From: Gonapodya sp. JEL0774
Taxonomy: Eukaryota; Monoblepharomycota; Monoblepharidomycetes; Monoblepharidales; Gonapodyaceae
NCBI GenBank assembly: GCA_027604505.1
Contig: JADIIX010000055.1
Coordinates: 1-64,000, forward strand
Direction of reading: 5' to 3'
Length of the DNA stretch: 64,000 nt
This document shows, piece by piece, positions 25,901 through 37,900 of this stretch. A model generated the notes under the pieces. It ran no database searches and had not been told where the DNA came from. It saw only the letters and a list, made by a program, of their open reading frames with translations. Made by a program: the position numbers and the translations under genes. How positions within the stretch are numbered: the first letter of the stretch is position 1; each line of letters opens with the position of its first letter.

Positions 25901-28900
25901 GAAGATCGCTTGAAAGTGTTGGAAGCGCAATCACAAGTGGAAATTTCGGAAAGAAGACGGCAAATAAAGCTTGCAAGTACAGATCACCAAGACAACATCC
26001 CATACGAGCAAGAAATGACTGCAAGGGCAGATGATACAATCCTACTTTGGAAGGTCATTAAGCTGGCCATTGAGCAGGACGGCTTGTTGTTTGCACCTGA
26101 TTTTGCCACCAGATCGCCAACGGCTGCCCTTACTCTCGTGAACCTTGTAACTGGGACTACTTTGGACTCCCTAATGGCACGAGGTACATTGTTTGATATG
26201 GTAGAAGCCTCTCTTATGAAGGGCGATCGAAGAGCAGCCTGTGATCAACTAAAAAGCGCAAGGATGTGGGCTCACGCTATTACCCTCGCTGGTCACATCG
26301 ATCCACAGACTTATCGAGATGTTGTTGTAGCAATGGCCGACGAGCAGTTTGGAGAAAAATCAAACCGGCTAGAGAAGGAATCCAATCAGGAAGTTGCTAC
26401 CGATCGCCCCACCCTCCGAGCTCTGTTCCGTTTGTTCGGTGGTGACGGTGGAAATGCAGGTGAGCCTCGCTTTACCAGATAACATGTGTATAAAATCTGC
26501 TGAACTGGATTTTGCTATTTCAGTGGAGGGGTTTTTGTACCCACCTACCGACACACGCCCGGATCTGCCATCATCGCACATCAACTGTTGGCGATCAATA
26601 GTCGCTTTGATTCTTGCGAACCGTATGCCTGGTGACTCCGATGCGCTGACCGCACTCGGTGATCAATTGAAGGTGTACGGGAGGCAGAGTGCTGCCCAAA
26701 TATGGTGAGAATGATATAGCGGACGAGATTAAAGCGGGATTTCGTGATCAAGCAATTCGCAATTCGCAGCTATCTGCTCTCTCCGACGACTTCCCTTCTA
26801 TCTGGAATCGACTCACCAGGTCACCGCGTTGTACTCGCAGGGGTCGATCACACGGATTTGCGGACTCGGAGATTTTGGGAAGCACCCAGTACCTTACATC
26901 TGTCTGAGCTTGTCGAATTGGCCTACACTCTACACAACAATTGCGGTCTGGCTATCGGCGCCATACCACATCTCCAGGCATACAAAGTCGCTCACGCGTG
27001 GCGTCTTGCAGATCTTGGCCAGATGGAGTTTTCCAAACAGTACTGTGAGGCCATCGAAGAGGTTATCGGAGCATACACGAAACCCTCTCCATACTTTCAC
27101 AATCGGTTGATTGAACCTTTGCGCACGTTGCACGAACGTTTGTCTTCCTCTGGTGCAGTTTCCAGTGCTGAATCCAAAGAGGGCACTTCTTGGCTGGGTC
27201 GGATATCGAAGTTCGATGGATGGAAGTCTGGCCTGAACAAGTTCCTGAACAGTGCAGTGGGCGTTGAGGGAGAGCCACCTAAGCAAATGGTGTCAAATGG
27301 TTTAGGAACCTCACTTCCTCAAACCTCGCAGTCGGCGCAGGTGCACAGCATGGCGGATTCAACTGCTGAAATAGGTTCGCAGGAGACTTACAATGCGTAC
27401 AGCACATACGGAGGCGGCTATCAGCCACAACCAGCTCACAACGGAACAGTGACCGCATCGATGGTAGTTGGAAACTCACACCACTATGGACAGTATCAAG
27501 CGCCGGTAACTGAGTACTCTGCTCCATCTTTCGCAGCGTACGGGGTCCCAGGGTATGTTGAATCATATGAGCAAACGCCACAAAACTTTCAGCCAAGTGA
27601 ACAGTATCAGAGCCCGGTTGCCGATTACAACTCGGTACCGAGCTCAACGTTCACCGCCGTTGCAACGTCGAACTCCTTCACGCCAGTTGATTCATCTGGG
27701 AGGGAGTATTCGGGGATTTACCACCCGAACTCGGACAATCTGTACACCCAAAGTATGCCCCAATCCAACGTTGTGAGCGAACCTCAATGGCACCAGCAGC
27801 AGCTCACTACAAACTCGCCGAACTTTGCAGAAACTGTCGTACTAAACAATCAATCGCAAGTAGAGCCTACTCATGGCGGCGGCTATTCGGACCTCAGAAC
27901 ATTTAGTTCCTATGCTGATCACAGGAACAATGGTTTTGCCCAGTCTTACTCCAGCAACGGCTATCCTCCCTATGGGCAGCAAGAGAGCACTCAAGAAAAC
28001 AGTATTGCACCATCTTATGATATGAACAATGGGTATCTACGTCAAGAGAAGTCTGACGCAACATCGCCCACCGTCATGAACCATGCCGCTGTCGCAAGTG
28101 GGGAGGCTTCCACGCGCGATTCGCAATATCAAACTGCCTCTGCTTATTCAACAGGATCCTCACCGGGAGTTGAACCAAAGTCTGATGTCTCAATCATGTC
28201 GAATGGAGGAGGAGAAACGCAATGTCCTGATACAACTTCAACTGCACCAGGACCTCCAAGCGCTCAACAAATTGAGAGGCCCGCAACGACAGAGCCTACT
28301 GCTATGAAGTTCTCTGCGTCGACTCCAGCAACACCATCTGTGAACCGACGAGCAGAGACTATGGATGACGATGACTTGGGCTTCGGGAATAACTCCTTCA
28401 AGAAGAAGAAGGAGGAAAAATCGACCAGCGGATCTGAAATCCAGAAGGAGAAGGAGCCAGGTGAACACTGCAATCGTCGCCTGCGTCATTGAACTTCGTG
28501 TTTATTGTAACCTCCTTGATCTCGCAGAAAAAACGCCCACCACTCCTGCAAAGGGCGGCTGGCTTCAATATTTTCTTCGTGGTAGCAGTGCGAAATCATC
28601 TCCTGCTCCAGTTCGAGCAGATTTAGGGGAGACAAGATCCTTGGAATGGGACGAGGACCTCAAGCGATGGGTGGATAAAAGAAACAAGAATTCTGTCAAG
28701 CAGTCCAAACCCGAAGATATTGGCCCACCACCGAAAGCCACTCCTCCATCTCAACCCCCCTCTGCACCTCCATCAGCACCACCGTCGAGTCCTTCAACGC
28801 GGCCCCCAACGAGGACGGATGAGAGAGGTACAGATGGTGTGATTGCCCCGTCGGGTCCGCCATCAGCTCCTCCGAGTGCTTTCGGTACGCCTGCTGGTGG

Positions 28901-29267
28901 ACGGAGAGCGGGCGGTAAGCGTCGGGGTGGCCCTAAATATGTTGACGGCCTTGCGGGGTCCATATCGTCGATTCCATCTACGAGCACACCAAACTTCCTT
29001 CCTATTCCGACCGTCAACACCTTCATCGGGGATTCAACTGGAGATGGCCCTGTCACTACTACGGTGCAGCCTAGAATTATGAAACCTCAGGGTAATCCTC
29101 GCGACAGCACTTACTCGACCTTCGATTGGTCGTACTATGACAGGTCAGGAACAAATCCTGTGGAGGCAGAACGGACACAGGGGGACCAGCCAATGGAACA
29201 TTCTCAAAGTGCCACTTCATCCAGTACGGAAACTGAAGTGGTGCAAACCAATATACCGGACTTTTAA
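19908..29267 (+). CDS. SEC16: Sec16, COPII coat assembly scaffold
   Basis: Sec16 organises ER exit sites and COPII vesicle budding. Eleven exons join in phase to 2770 residues, a size normal for Sec16. The N-terminal ~880 residues are Ser/Thr/Pro-rich with repeated SLFGG, DPFA and DPFKPTK motifs. About residues 900-960 is an aromatic, OCRE-like block (WVYDPVTSMYHDAASGYYYY). At ~1482-1499 is a zinc ribbon, C-x2-C-x10-C-x2-C. The central conserved domain that binds Sec13 begins ~1637 (GFGGKLVVSIPIRQSRYN) and runs through GTLFDMVEASLMKGDRRAAC, FLYPPTDTRPDLPSSHIN and WRLADLGQMEFSKQYCEAIE. A Tyr/Gln/Ser-rich region follows. The C-terminal conserved domain has KGGWLQYFLRG and LEWDEDLKRWVDKR, then PSAPPSAPPS repeats. 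The boundary of exons 1-2 (20315/20718) is the least certain. The start ATG is at 19908. Confidence 0.93.
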
Positions 29268-29468
29268 TCAAACAACGGTGAACATTACTTACTTTAGCAT
29301 GATGTTTTGCATGGACGTACGCGAGATAAAAAGGAATGCAATGATAATATATATAAACCGTTTTGCTCCACCCTTGGTGCCCTGGGGTCTGCTTTCTTTG
29401 GCTGGCGGGGCAGCCTGCCGAAACCTTGTCGGAAGCAAGGAAGTTCGCCGGACCAACTCGGTATCAAA

Positions 29469-30253
29469 ATGACCAAGCGCATTTCGGTGGGCGATAAGAT
29501 CCCAGATGTGACCCTAATGTACAATGCTGAGCCAGAAAGAGAGGGCATTTGCTCTTCTCCCAAAGCCATCAAAACATCAGATCGTGAGTTGCCTGAGAAC
29601 TTGTGATGCACACGGACAAGATCTAACGGCATGTTATTTCTGCCGAATGAAAGTCTTCAAAGGCAAAAAGGTGGTTCTGTTTGGTGTTCCGGGAGCTTTC
29701 ACGCCTCTTTGTGAGTATAAAGGAAGAGAATTGAGAAGCGTCAAATACTGATTCAACATCGCAGGTCACAACACGCACCTACCCTCATATCTAAGTGAAT
29801 TCGATAAACTTAAAATGAAGGGTGTGGACAAGATCGCTTGCATTTCCACGGCGGATGTCTACGTTCAGGACGCGTGGGGCAAAGCAGAGCGGGTTGGGGA
29901 CAAGATATTGATGCTCTCTGATGGAAATGGGGAATTTGTCACAAAGGCAGGATTGGTGAGTTTTGACTGTGTAGTTGAGAGTGCAGTGAGCTTATTACGA
30001 CATTTATGTCAATTTGTATCATATTTATTTTCTTTCAGGCCATGGACATGACCAAGTTCCGATTTGGTCCAATCCGGTCCCAACGGTTTGCATTGATAGC
30101 AGTAGACGGTGTGGTAACGCACGTCGCTGTTGATGGACCGAAGTATGGGGAAACAGAGTGAGGCCTCGAAAGCTATCTTCGTTTTGTATATCATTGCATG
30201 ACACTGCGTTCCTTGTTTTTGACAGTGCTAAGGCTATTACCGCACGGTTGTGA
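29469..30253 (+). CDS. PRX5: type II (Prx5-like) peroxiredoxin
   Basis: A thiol peroxidase that reduces H2O2, alkyl hydroperoxides and peroxynitrite. Five exons give 169 residues. Key motifs: VGDKIPDVTL at the N-terminus, VVLFGVPGAFTPLCHNTHLP with the peroxidatic cysteine, VDKIACISTADVYVQDAWG, and MDMTKFRFGPIRSQRFALI with the active-site arginine. The end AKAITARL matches the family tail. The peroxidatic Cys codon is split by an intron (T at 29710, GT at 29765). The only other cysteines are near residue 27 and in KIACIS, so whether a resolving Cys exists is unclear; a 1-Cys mechanism is possible. No mitochondrial or peroxisomal signal is obvious. It sits 201 bp after Sec16 and 176 bp before FAM177. 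Confidence 0.93.
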
Positions 30254-30429
30254 GTCAAAGAATGTAATTTGTAGTTACATGTAAACCGATATTTTGATGA
30301 GGAGCCAAGGGGTGCTGGCTGACCACCCCCCCCATCACACCAGCGGGCAGGAACTTTCTTCACTGAAGCTCAACTTTCCGATCGCGAAGTACCTTTTTTA
30401 ATAGGGCACGCAGTTAATCCCCGCGTATC

Positions 30430-31045
30430 ATGTCCTCGAGTGTCGGAATGCGTCAATCCTCACAGCAGCCCCGACCTCTCATGGCGCCTGCATATCCCGA
30501 GAGTATACCGGACGGAGAGCGGGAGCAAAGGCGCGGGATGGTAGGTTGGTAGAAGACTGCGAAAATATGGGAATGGACTGATTCGGTACACTGCCACTTC
30601 ATTCTGCGGGTGTTGGCGTCCAGCTCCAATCGAACTCAGACTCAGATCCCAATCTTGAAGCGTCGCGATGCCCCAAGCCACAAAGTGTTTGGGGTTGGAT
30701 TGTATCCGTACCAACCACTATCTTAGCTGGTGAGAGTAATTTACTTCTTGTCGGTACTGAAAAATTTCTGAACCTGTCGGGCGATCGTTTTCCAAAAACA
30801 CCGGGAACGATACATCCCACCTTCTTACTTGTTTTCTCGAATCGTTAGGCATAGACTTCGTCGGAGAAAAAATTGCATGGTTTTTGGGTATCAGTCAGCC
30901 GATGTACAGGGAGTACATCGATGAATATGAAGAACACAAAGAGGAGATTGAGGAGGATAAACGTCACGAGGAAAACACATTAAAGTGGGTGAATTTTCAA
31001 GCTGTGTATGTTGACAAGGTTGTCCACAAACGCATGTTTCCTTGA
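30430..31045 (+). CDS. FAM177: FAM177 family protein
   Basis: Three exons give 137 residues. Exon 2 ends QSVWGWIVSVPTTILAG and exon 3 continues IDFVGEKIAWFLGISQPMY, then a charged helix REYIDEYEEHKEEIEEDKR. This matches the FAM177 core (WGPYLWFWMLRVATSTLAVCDF region, then LGEKIA-LFGIS-Y-YAIDEY). Family members are small proteins of poorly known role; human FAM177A1 is linked to the Golgi. The N-terminus is Ser/Arg/Pro-rich. The last 15 or so residues after NTLKWVNFQA are not family-like. A donor at GTGGGT (30985) could remove them and reach an exon I cannot identify. Confidence 0.75.
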
Positions 31046-31441
31046 CCCAGCGCAAGAGAACTTCAAAGCATCATGACAACGTCCCATTCCCCAGACGTTT
31101 ACGTTTGAGATATCCTTCTCTATTTCCAATCGTAAAATAGATGCAAAAAGTGCTTGCAATATCTGATATATATATGTACATTCCTTGCATTTCAAGCCTC
31201 CCAGTCCTTTCTATGATACATCAATATCAAATTCTCGATTTCCTTCAATGTGAAATACAAAAACCATCACGCAGCGAGATCACTGACAACCGAGGAGGTG
31301 ACGCTATGCTCGGTCGCAATGTTTACTTGCATTTCGAAACGCCAGTTGCTCAGTGTCCACCTTCATCGGGTGGACCGAGCACTTACTTGCCAAAGCTTCC
31401 CATAACGTCCAACGGATCAGAACCCAAAAATCGTATATCAA
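31046..31441. other. intergenic upstream of forkhead gene
   Basis: About 400 bp with AT-rich sequence (ATATATATGTAC near 31170), probably the forkhead promoter together with the FAM177 3' end. No gene was seen. Confidence 0.45.
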
Positions 31442-33137
31442 ATGCAAATCCCCTCGTCCTCAGGCCTCTTCGATGAGCTCGTCGATACCTCTCTCTTCAG
31501 CCCAGACATCACTCAAACGCCTGCTCGGCGTCCATTCATTTTGTCCAGCCCTCTGCCGCCTTTCCGAAGCATGGTACCCAGCGTGGATGACAATCTCGGT
31601 TCGGATCTCTTGGCAGACACGAGTTTCCACATAGAACTTTCCTATGAACGCACGGAAATCAACCCTCTCAGCATCCTCGCGTCCGTTGCAACTTCCCATT
31701 CCTCGCCGCCTCGTGATTCCCCCCATCCATCCTCAATACACAGCGGTCATGACTTTCTGGAAGCGGATTTGAGTGAAAGCGATGATGTCCTCATTGGTAG
31801 CCCAGCAATCGGTGCTCGTTCATGCGAATCATCCCCAATGGGGAAGACAAGCGGCATGACGGCAACCTCGCAACTAGTCCCTGGTCCAGCAGGAGACAAA
31901 CGGATGGCAACAAGAGCTCTTGCCCCCATGAAAGGCTCTCAACTGAAACGGGTTTCGGCTGTCATTGTCTCGGAAGCACCCAGAATCCCATCACCACCTT
32001 CCAGACAAAGACTCAGACTCCTCGATGTCAACGCATCCACCCATATTAATCCTAACGCCATCGGTTTTGATAATAACAATCCTCAATCTCGGGTTTTGAT
32101 GAGTATAATTGGCATGGCTCTCATTTCTCAACCTGAGGAGAAAGCTACACTTTCAACAATGCAGACATGGATTGAAGAGAATCATCCAAAATTCGTTTCT
32201 GAAAACCCGAAATGGAAGGTGAGAGTGAAGATTGCCGTAATTAAGCGAAAGGACAGCAGCTGAATGGATTACTCTTCTCAATTCACTAAAGGACCGACTA
32301 CGACACAATCTTACCACATATCAATGTTTCAAAAAAGTACTAGATTCACCACGAGCGAAGAACGCCAAAAATAAGGGCAACTTTTGGTAGGTTGGGGGAA
32401 CAGTTATGCAAAGAATCCAGACATTAAGGCGCTTTTCTGATTCTGTCACAAGGGGCATCGAACCTCGCTTTCGTCAGTGCTTCGTGCGGGATACCAAAAG
32501 CGGACAGATCGTTTTTCAGAAAGACTATAAGCCTCCCGAAGAGAATCTTTTGACGGCACGCAAACCCTCCACCAACCGCGGTAAACGGAGGAACTCCAAA
32601 CGTCCAGTGCAGAGTGGCGAAGAGGAGCATGAGCCGGACAAGGAAAATGCCGCGCGAGAAAAACCGGTGCACGAGTTGACCAAGAGCTCTGGGAGGAAAG
32701 TTCTTGGATCGAAAACGGGGAATGTGGTGATCTGGGATTCGGCTAGTGGTGGCATGCCTCCAGTCACATGCAGCACGCCTACTGCGGCCAAATCTCGCTC
32801 AACGAAGCGCAGTGCCAGTAGGGAAGTATCTTTGGGTGACAGGAAGCGAGCGAAGCCGGGTCCTAAAGCAGATGCAGGAAACCGTCAGGACGACAACGTG
32901 TTGAACTCTCTTATTTTGAATGGTGTTATCATGCTCGGTCGACTTCCCCAGAGCTACTCGAGTGTACCAGTCCCGACATCAGGGTCATTTACCGGAGGGG
33001 AGTCATCGAATGGGGTGGAAACCTCCGCTCAAACGAACATTGTCCCAGAGATCAGTATATCTGACTTATTGAAAGCGGCGAAGGGACTCATCACGGCAGT
33101 ACCAGATCAAAACTGCGCGAGTAAAAAGCGGCGATAG
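31442..33137 (+). CDS. forkhead transcription factor
   Basis: A 526-residue protein in three exons with one forkhead (winged-helix) DNA-binding domain at ~215-297. The domain reads SIIGMALISQPEEKATLSTM, WIEENHPKFVSENPKWK, then across an intron DRLRHNLTTYQCFKKVLD, and KGNFW followed by RFSDSV across another. The recognition helix normally reads NSIRHNLS; here it is DRLRHNLT, which keeps the base-contacting R-H core. Wing 1 contains ARAKNAKNKGNFW-type basic residues. Ser/Pro-rich N-terminal and basic C-terminal regions (KRRNSKRP, KSRSTKRS) look disordered and may hold nuclear-localisation signals. The domain layout is closest to Fkh/HCM1-type fungal factors, but no FHA domain is seen. The 73-nt and 42-nt introns both fall inside the DNA-binding domain. 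It converges on NDUFAF6, with stops 147 bp apart. Confidence 0.88.
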
Positions 33138-33284
33138 AAAGATCGATTTATAGCATTATTTTGCGATTGTATTTAATGTCGTTTGAACAGTATCATGATT
33201 TTATATTATTTGTTGGTTCTTGATAAGCTCTCCTTCGCAAAAACAACTCGTGAAGCCAGTGACGTCTGTTGTGCCAACACGTCT

Positions 33285-34902
33285 TCATTGCCAACGCTTA
33301 CTCCTCCACCACATGATAGCTGGAAGACTCCAGTCCTTCCTATAAAGACGCCCGTCAAACAAATTGAAATCGACTTCTTCTAATCTGTTTAGAAAGCGTT
33401 CCAATGGTACCAAGGAGAGGAAAGCAGGAAGGGACTGTGTCGGTGCTGTAGGGACCAGTTCCCGAGCATGTCGCAAATGCGCGTGGGCGAGTGCAGCGAT
33501 CTCCAGAACTGCATCGGCGAGAGCGGGAGATGGGCCTTCTCTAAACACCGCTTCCTGGGAGACACCATGCTGGTGTCGTGCATGGTGCGTAAGATTCATA
33601 CTCGAGAGTGCAATGTTCAGAACACCTACCTTCGCCATGACTTCAGCGGGCAGGTACCACCTTCGGTCTCTCGCCTGCCATGCAGCCCCTCTTAAAACTG
33701 TCGCGATACCAAGAGCCTTGCCAAGGTGCGACGCAGCGTGATCTGCTTGAAGAGAGATGACCCCGAGGGTCTGTAGATGTAGGTATAGCAAAGACGAGGC
33801 CGTATGTTCTGCATATAGTTCAAGAGACGCCATTGTTGGGTATTGTGCGACAGAGAGGTTGGCAGTCTAAAGAGTTCGGGTGAGTGAGTCAAGGGTGCGG
33901 AACCAAATAAACCTTCTTCAATGCTTACTCGTTCCTTAATAAGTCGAAAAAAAAACACCTTCGAGAGCGGCGTTCTTTGTATTGCTTGGTAAAGCGCAAC
34001 AAGAGTCGGTGCGTTCCCTGGGTTGCCCTGAATATACCGGCCGAATCAGATATGCAGAACTCACAGTCGATTAATCTGCTTCCCAGACTCTCCAACAAGC
34101 TCCAGTAGCTTGCCAAAATATACAAACTCCGTGCAACAACTCACCTTGAAGCACTCCTCAACAGAGTCCCTCCACCACTGCATTTTTACGGTGCCTAAGG
34201 CGTCGTTCGAAACACTCTCACGAATCTTAGCAAGCTCGATGTTCAAAGCACGGATAGCCCAGTAAGTTCTTCTTGCAGCTGGTGATGGTTGGAGGAGAGA
34301 AACGAGGTAGTGTTCATAGTCCGTGTGGCTGACGTGGACATGGATCGAAGTCAGCTGAAAGGAACAAAGGTAATCCCCACTAGTTCAAAAACACACCGAA
34401 CGAGGTTCGCACAATAGGTGAAAGGATCGACTGAGGATATGGGTGCATGTGCACCTGCCGGAATGGGCTCGACTGGTTGAGATGAAGGGGTGGAGAGTCT
34501 CGTCGAGCTCAACGCCGCGCTATCCTCTCCGTGTCCGAAATCACAGCTCCCGTGCATTGAAAATGATGATTTGAGAATTGGCGAAGGTGGGGGCGGTGTG
34601 GAAGGAACATTTGAGACCAACTTCTTCTGCGTGAGCTTCGAGGCATTGCTGCTCCGAAGAGAGCCGGGTGCCGGAGGAGAGTACGATTGCGCACTTTTGC
34701 GCACTAGATGCTGAATGCCATCTTCAGATCGTTCTTCACTGGAGTTCTGCGAAGGTTTTGGAGCAGCTGCATATGACGAGGTTACTCTTGATGTAAAATA
34801 TCGTGAAGAAGGAGAACGAAAACCGGATGCAAGACCCCGCTGATGGACTGTTTCTAAAGTCTGAGCAACAGCGCAGGAAACACTGATTACTTTTCGGTGC
34901 AT
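33285..34902 (-). CDS. NDUFAF6: NDUFAF6-like complex I assembly factor
   Basis: A mitochondrial assembly factor of respiratory complex I, related to squalene/phytoene synthases but thought to be non-enzymatic. Five exons give 436 residues. The N-terminus (MHRKVISVSCAVAQT, then GFRSPSSRYFTSR) is basic and Ser/Arg-rich, as in mitochondrial presequences, followed by ~110 Ser/Pro-rich residues. The domain begins YCANLVR-HTDYEHYLVSLL and includes VKMQWWRDSVEECFK, LELYAEHTASSLLYL, QADHAASHLGKALGIATVLR, RRWYLPAEVMAK-HGVSQEAV, IAALAHAHLRHAREL and LVPLERFLNRLEEVDFNLFD. The last intron (33629-33570) removes 60 in-frame bases and restores the family join AEVMAK-HGVSQ. It lies just 79 bp from the Nud1-like stop. 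Its presence implies the organism keeps complex I. Confidence 0.9.
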
Positions 34903-34981
34903 TTGCTTTCTGGTACGTACACAACGAATATATCAACGATATGAAATTATCAAGAATGGGGTCACAGTCCACTCATAAATT

Positions 34982-37900
34982 TTATAAACTGTCGACATAG
35001 AACTGCCGAGGGGAACTGACTCTCCTGTGGCGAGCGCCCCGAAGATGAGATCGAGATGTGTCGGACAAACCGTCAGGCTCCAGAGGGTATGAAATTGGTT
35101 GCCAAGCACTCATCGCCGACGCAGAACCAGACGGAAGAGGCACATTAGATTCACTCCTTGTATCGGATGTCCGGGGTGGCGATTGTTTTCGCCGCACTGG
35201 GTATTGATGGGATTGATGGGGCCTCCTCACATTAGGCCCTACATCCACCCAAAAGGATTTCGCAGTTGATGAGGAGTCCCGCATTGCACCAATTTGCACA
35301 TTGCTGGTCAAAGATCCGTGCCCTTTAGGAAGGTTCAGTTTGCCGTTGAACTGTGTCGCACAGGGAGCGCGTTCTGATGAAAATTGAGGCGACTCCCCAG
35401 ATGAGTTTCTGGAAGTGGCGTCCGACAGGTCATTTTTCAAATGTGAACGTAAATCTCGTCCAGAATCCAATCGCGAAGGCTTCGACGCGGACTTCACGTT
35501 GTCCTTCTTAGATGTACGAGACGAAGGGAGAGATTGTTGAGGGGGCCGTATTGGGGGCAGGCCCACTTGTAACGACATATGATGATGGTCCTTCCCCTTC
35601 TCTCCTTGCGATCGCTCGAATGGCCCACGGCTCGATGCCGCACTTCCTGCCGCCGATCTCACGACGTCTCCAACAAACTCGGCATCGTAGCCTCCTGGTC
35701 CGATCGCCTTTCGAAGACCATTCAAAAAATCGGATTCTTGCGATCTACTCATCGCGGTTCCGCTCCTCGACGGGGTATTTTCCTCGCGTTTTGCGACGCG
35801 TTTCTCTGCTCGTTCCCTCAATTTAGCGACCCGGCGTTCGGAGTCCTTCTTCTCCCGTTCGGTGACAGGCACGCCATCGAGTATGGAAAGGGTGTAACCA
35901 GTGCCTGCGATTATGGTAGACCGGTAAGCAAGACGTCGCACGTAATCTACATCAGACAGGGTCCTTTTGAAAGATTGGTCAACTGAGATCCACTTTTCGC
36001 GATCCGAGATGGATGAGGAAAGTACGGGGACAGGGGCGTAAAAGCTTCGAGTGATGGGGTTGTATCTGCACAGAAGACATGTTGGCTCCATGTACCTTTA
36101 TGTGTCATACGGCCTGACATACCGTAGATCCAGCTCCTCCAAACCCCTCAAATTCCTTAGCGACTTTATCGTCTCCCCAAAGTCCGTGACCTCATTGTCG
36201 AACACCACGAGCCTCTTGAGTCTGCTTAGATACTTCACCGAGGATAATCCCACGATTTTGTTGTGTGCGAGGTTGAGTGTTAACAGATTTGGCGTACCCT
36301 TCCCAAACTGCTTTGTTAGGGAGCCCCGCAGGCTGCACGAGGAGACGTCCAAGTGTTCCAACTTGGAAAAGTCAGCGAGGAGTTCCAGCGAGCCGAAGAC
36401 GTTGCCTAAGACAAACCGTTTCACAACAAAACACCTCACTCAAAGAATGCCTTCTTTACTACGAACTTGCCAAATCCAACCTCTGTACACTTCTCAAAAG
36501 TCGCACCTCTACTCCCGCCAAGTTTGCGCTCTCCTGCTCCGCGAGCTCAACCACCTCTAGTTCGGCGCATCGCTCGAGTCCTGACAGCTCCTTCAAACGA
36601 TTACCGTCGAGACGGAGAACGCGCAATCCAGGAACGGATGCAACAGAGACCTGCACAAGTCGGTTTCGGGCCAGAGATAGGACACGGAGGGAGGGAAGGA
36701 GTGGGGCGTTAAAAGAAGTGAAGCGATTTTTGTCTTTAAAAACCATTGCGACGGTGAGTATCCCTATCCAATGTGGATCACAACTCTTGCAACCAGCATG
36801 CAACGCCATCTCACCTAGGACGACCTCTCTGAGTCCAAGCATCCCCTCCCATCCCGATATCTCTTCGAGTTGATTTTCCGCCAAGTCCAGCACCTCTAGT
36901 GCCGCCACGCGGGTGCTCCCAAAGTCCACTACGCGCACTTGGTTACTCCGAAGAGAGCATCGTACGAGCGAAGTCATGCGACGAAGGGCTGAAATGTCAT
37001 GGAGGTGGTTTCGGTCGGCAATGAGGGTTCGGAGGTGGCGAAGATGGGTGAGGGCTATTTGGTTGTAACAGCTTGAGTGGAATGAACTCCAATACAGAAT
37101 TTGTTCGTGTACACACCTTCCAAGTCACTTAGCTCATTCCCTGACACATCCACCCATTGTAGATCCATCAAGTGTGTGAAGCTCGTCAGGCTACTCAATC
37201 TGCATGTAAACTGCTATGAGTCCAGAGTGTAAAGCAATGCATTTAAGTTGTTCCCAACCCACCTGTTCCCAACGCAACTCAGGTCCATTACCCCTCTGGG
37301 CACACCCCTCAGATATGAGAGCTTATTTCCATCTAATCTGATATTCCTCACTCCTTCCCCTACTGCAGCCTCCATCCCTGCGACCGTTTCCAATCCTCGC
37401 CCGCTCAAATCCAGCCACCCATTGCACTCTTCACTACCACTTCCCCCGTCCAAAAAATCACCACACTCGCGGGCGATAGCGGTCCAGTTTGGTTCCGGTC
37501 GTGTCACGGCTGCAGCTGGCGCACCTTTGTTGTTTGGTTCAACTAATCTCAATGGCTCAGATTGTCTGCGCCGCCGCAGGCGCAATGTTGCACTTCGATT
37601 GCACACCACGTCCGCCAGCACAGCGTCGTCCGGGATCGTTGGCTGGTCAGCAAGGATTGCGTCATCTGTGACGGAGTCACTGTGATCATTGGAAGTTGGT
37701 GAAGGAGGTAGATACGGATGTGCTCCCTCGGTGGAGGTGGAAGTGGGGGAATGGGCGGGGATTACGGACGGAGACGGACTTCCTGGTCGATAACCTGAAG
37801 GATTATGCATAGACGCGCTGAGGGATACATCTACGAAATCCGAAACCATCAAAAGTCCGCCGAGACAAGCTCATTGTTTTCACAGACTCCTGAAACGCAC

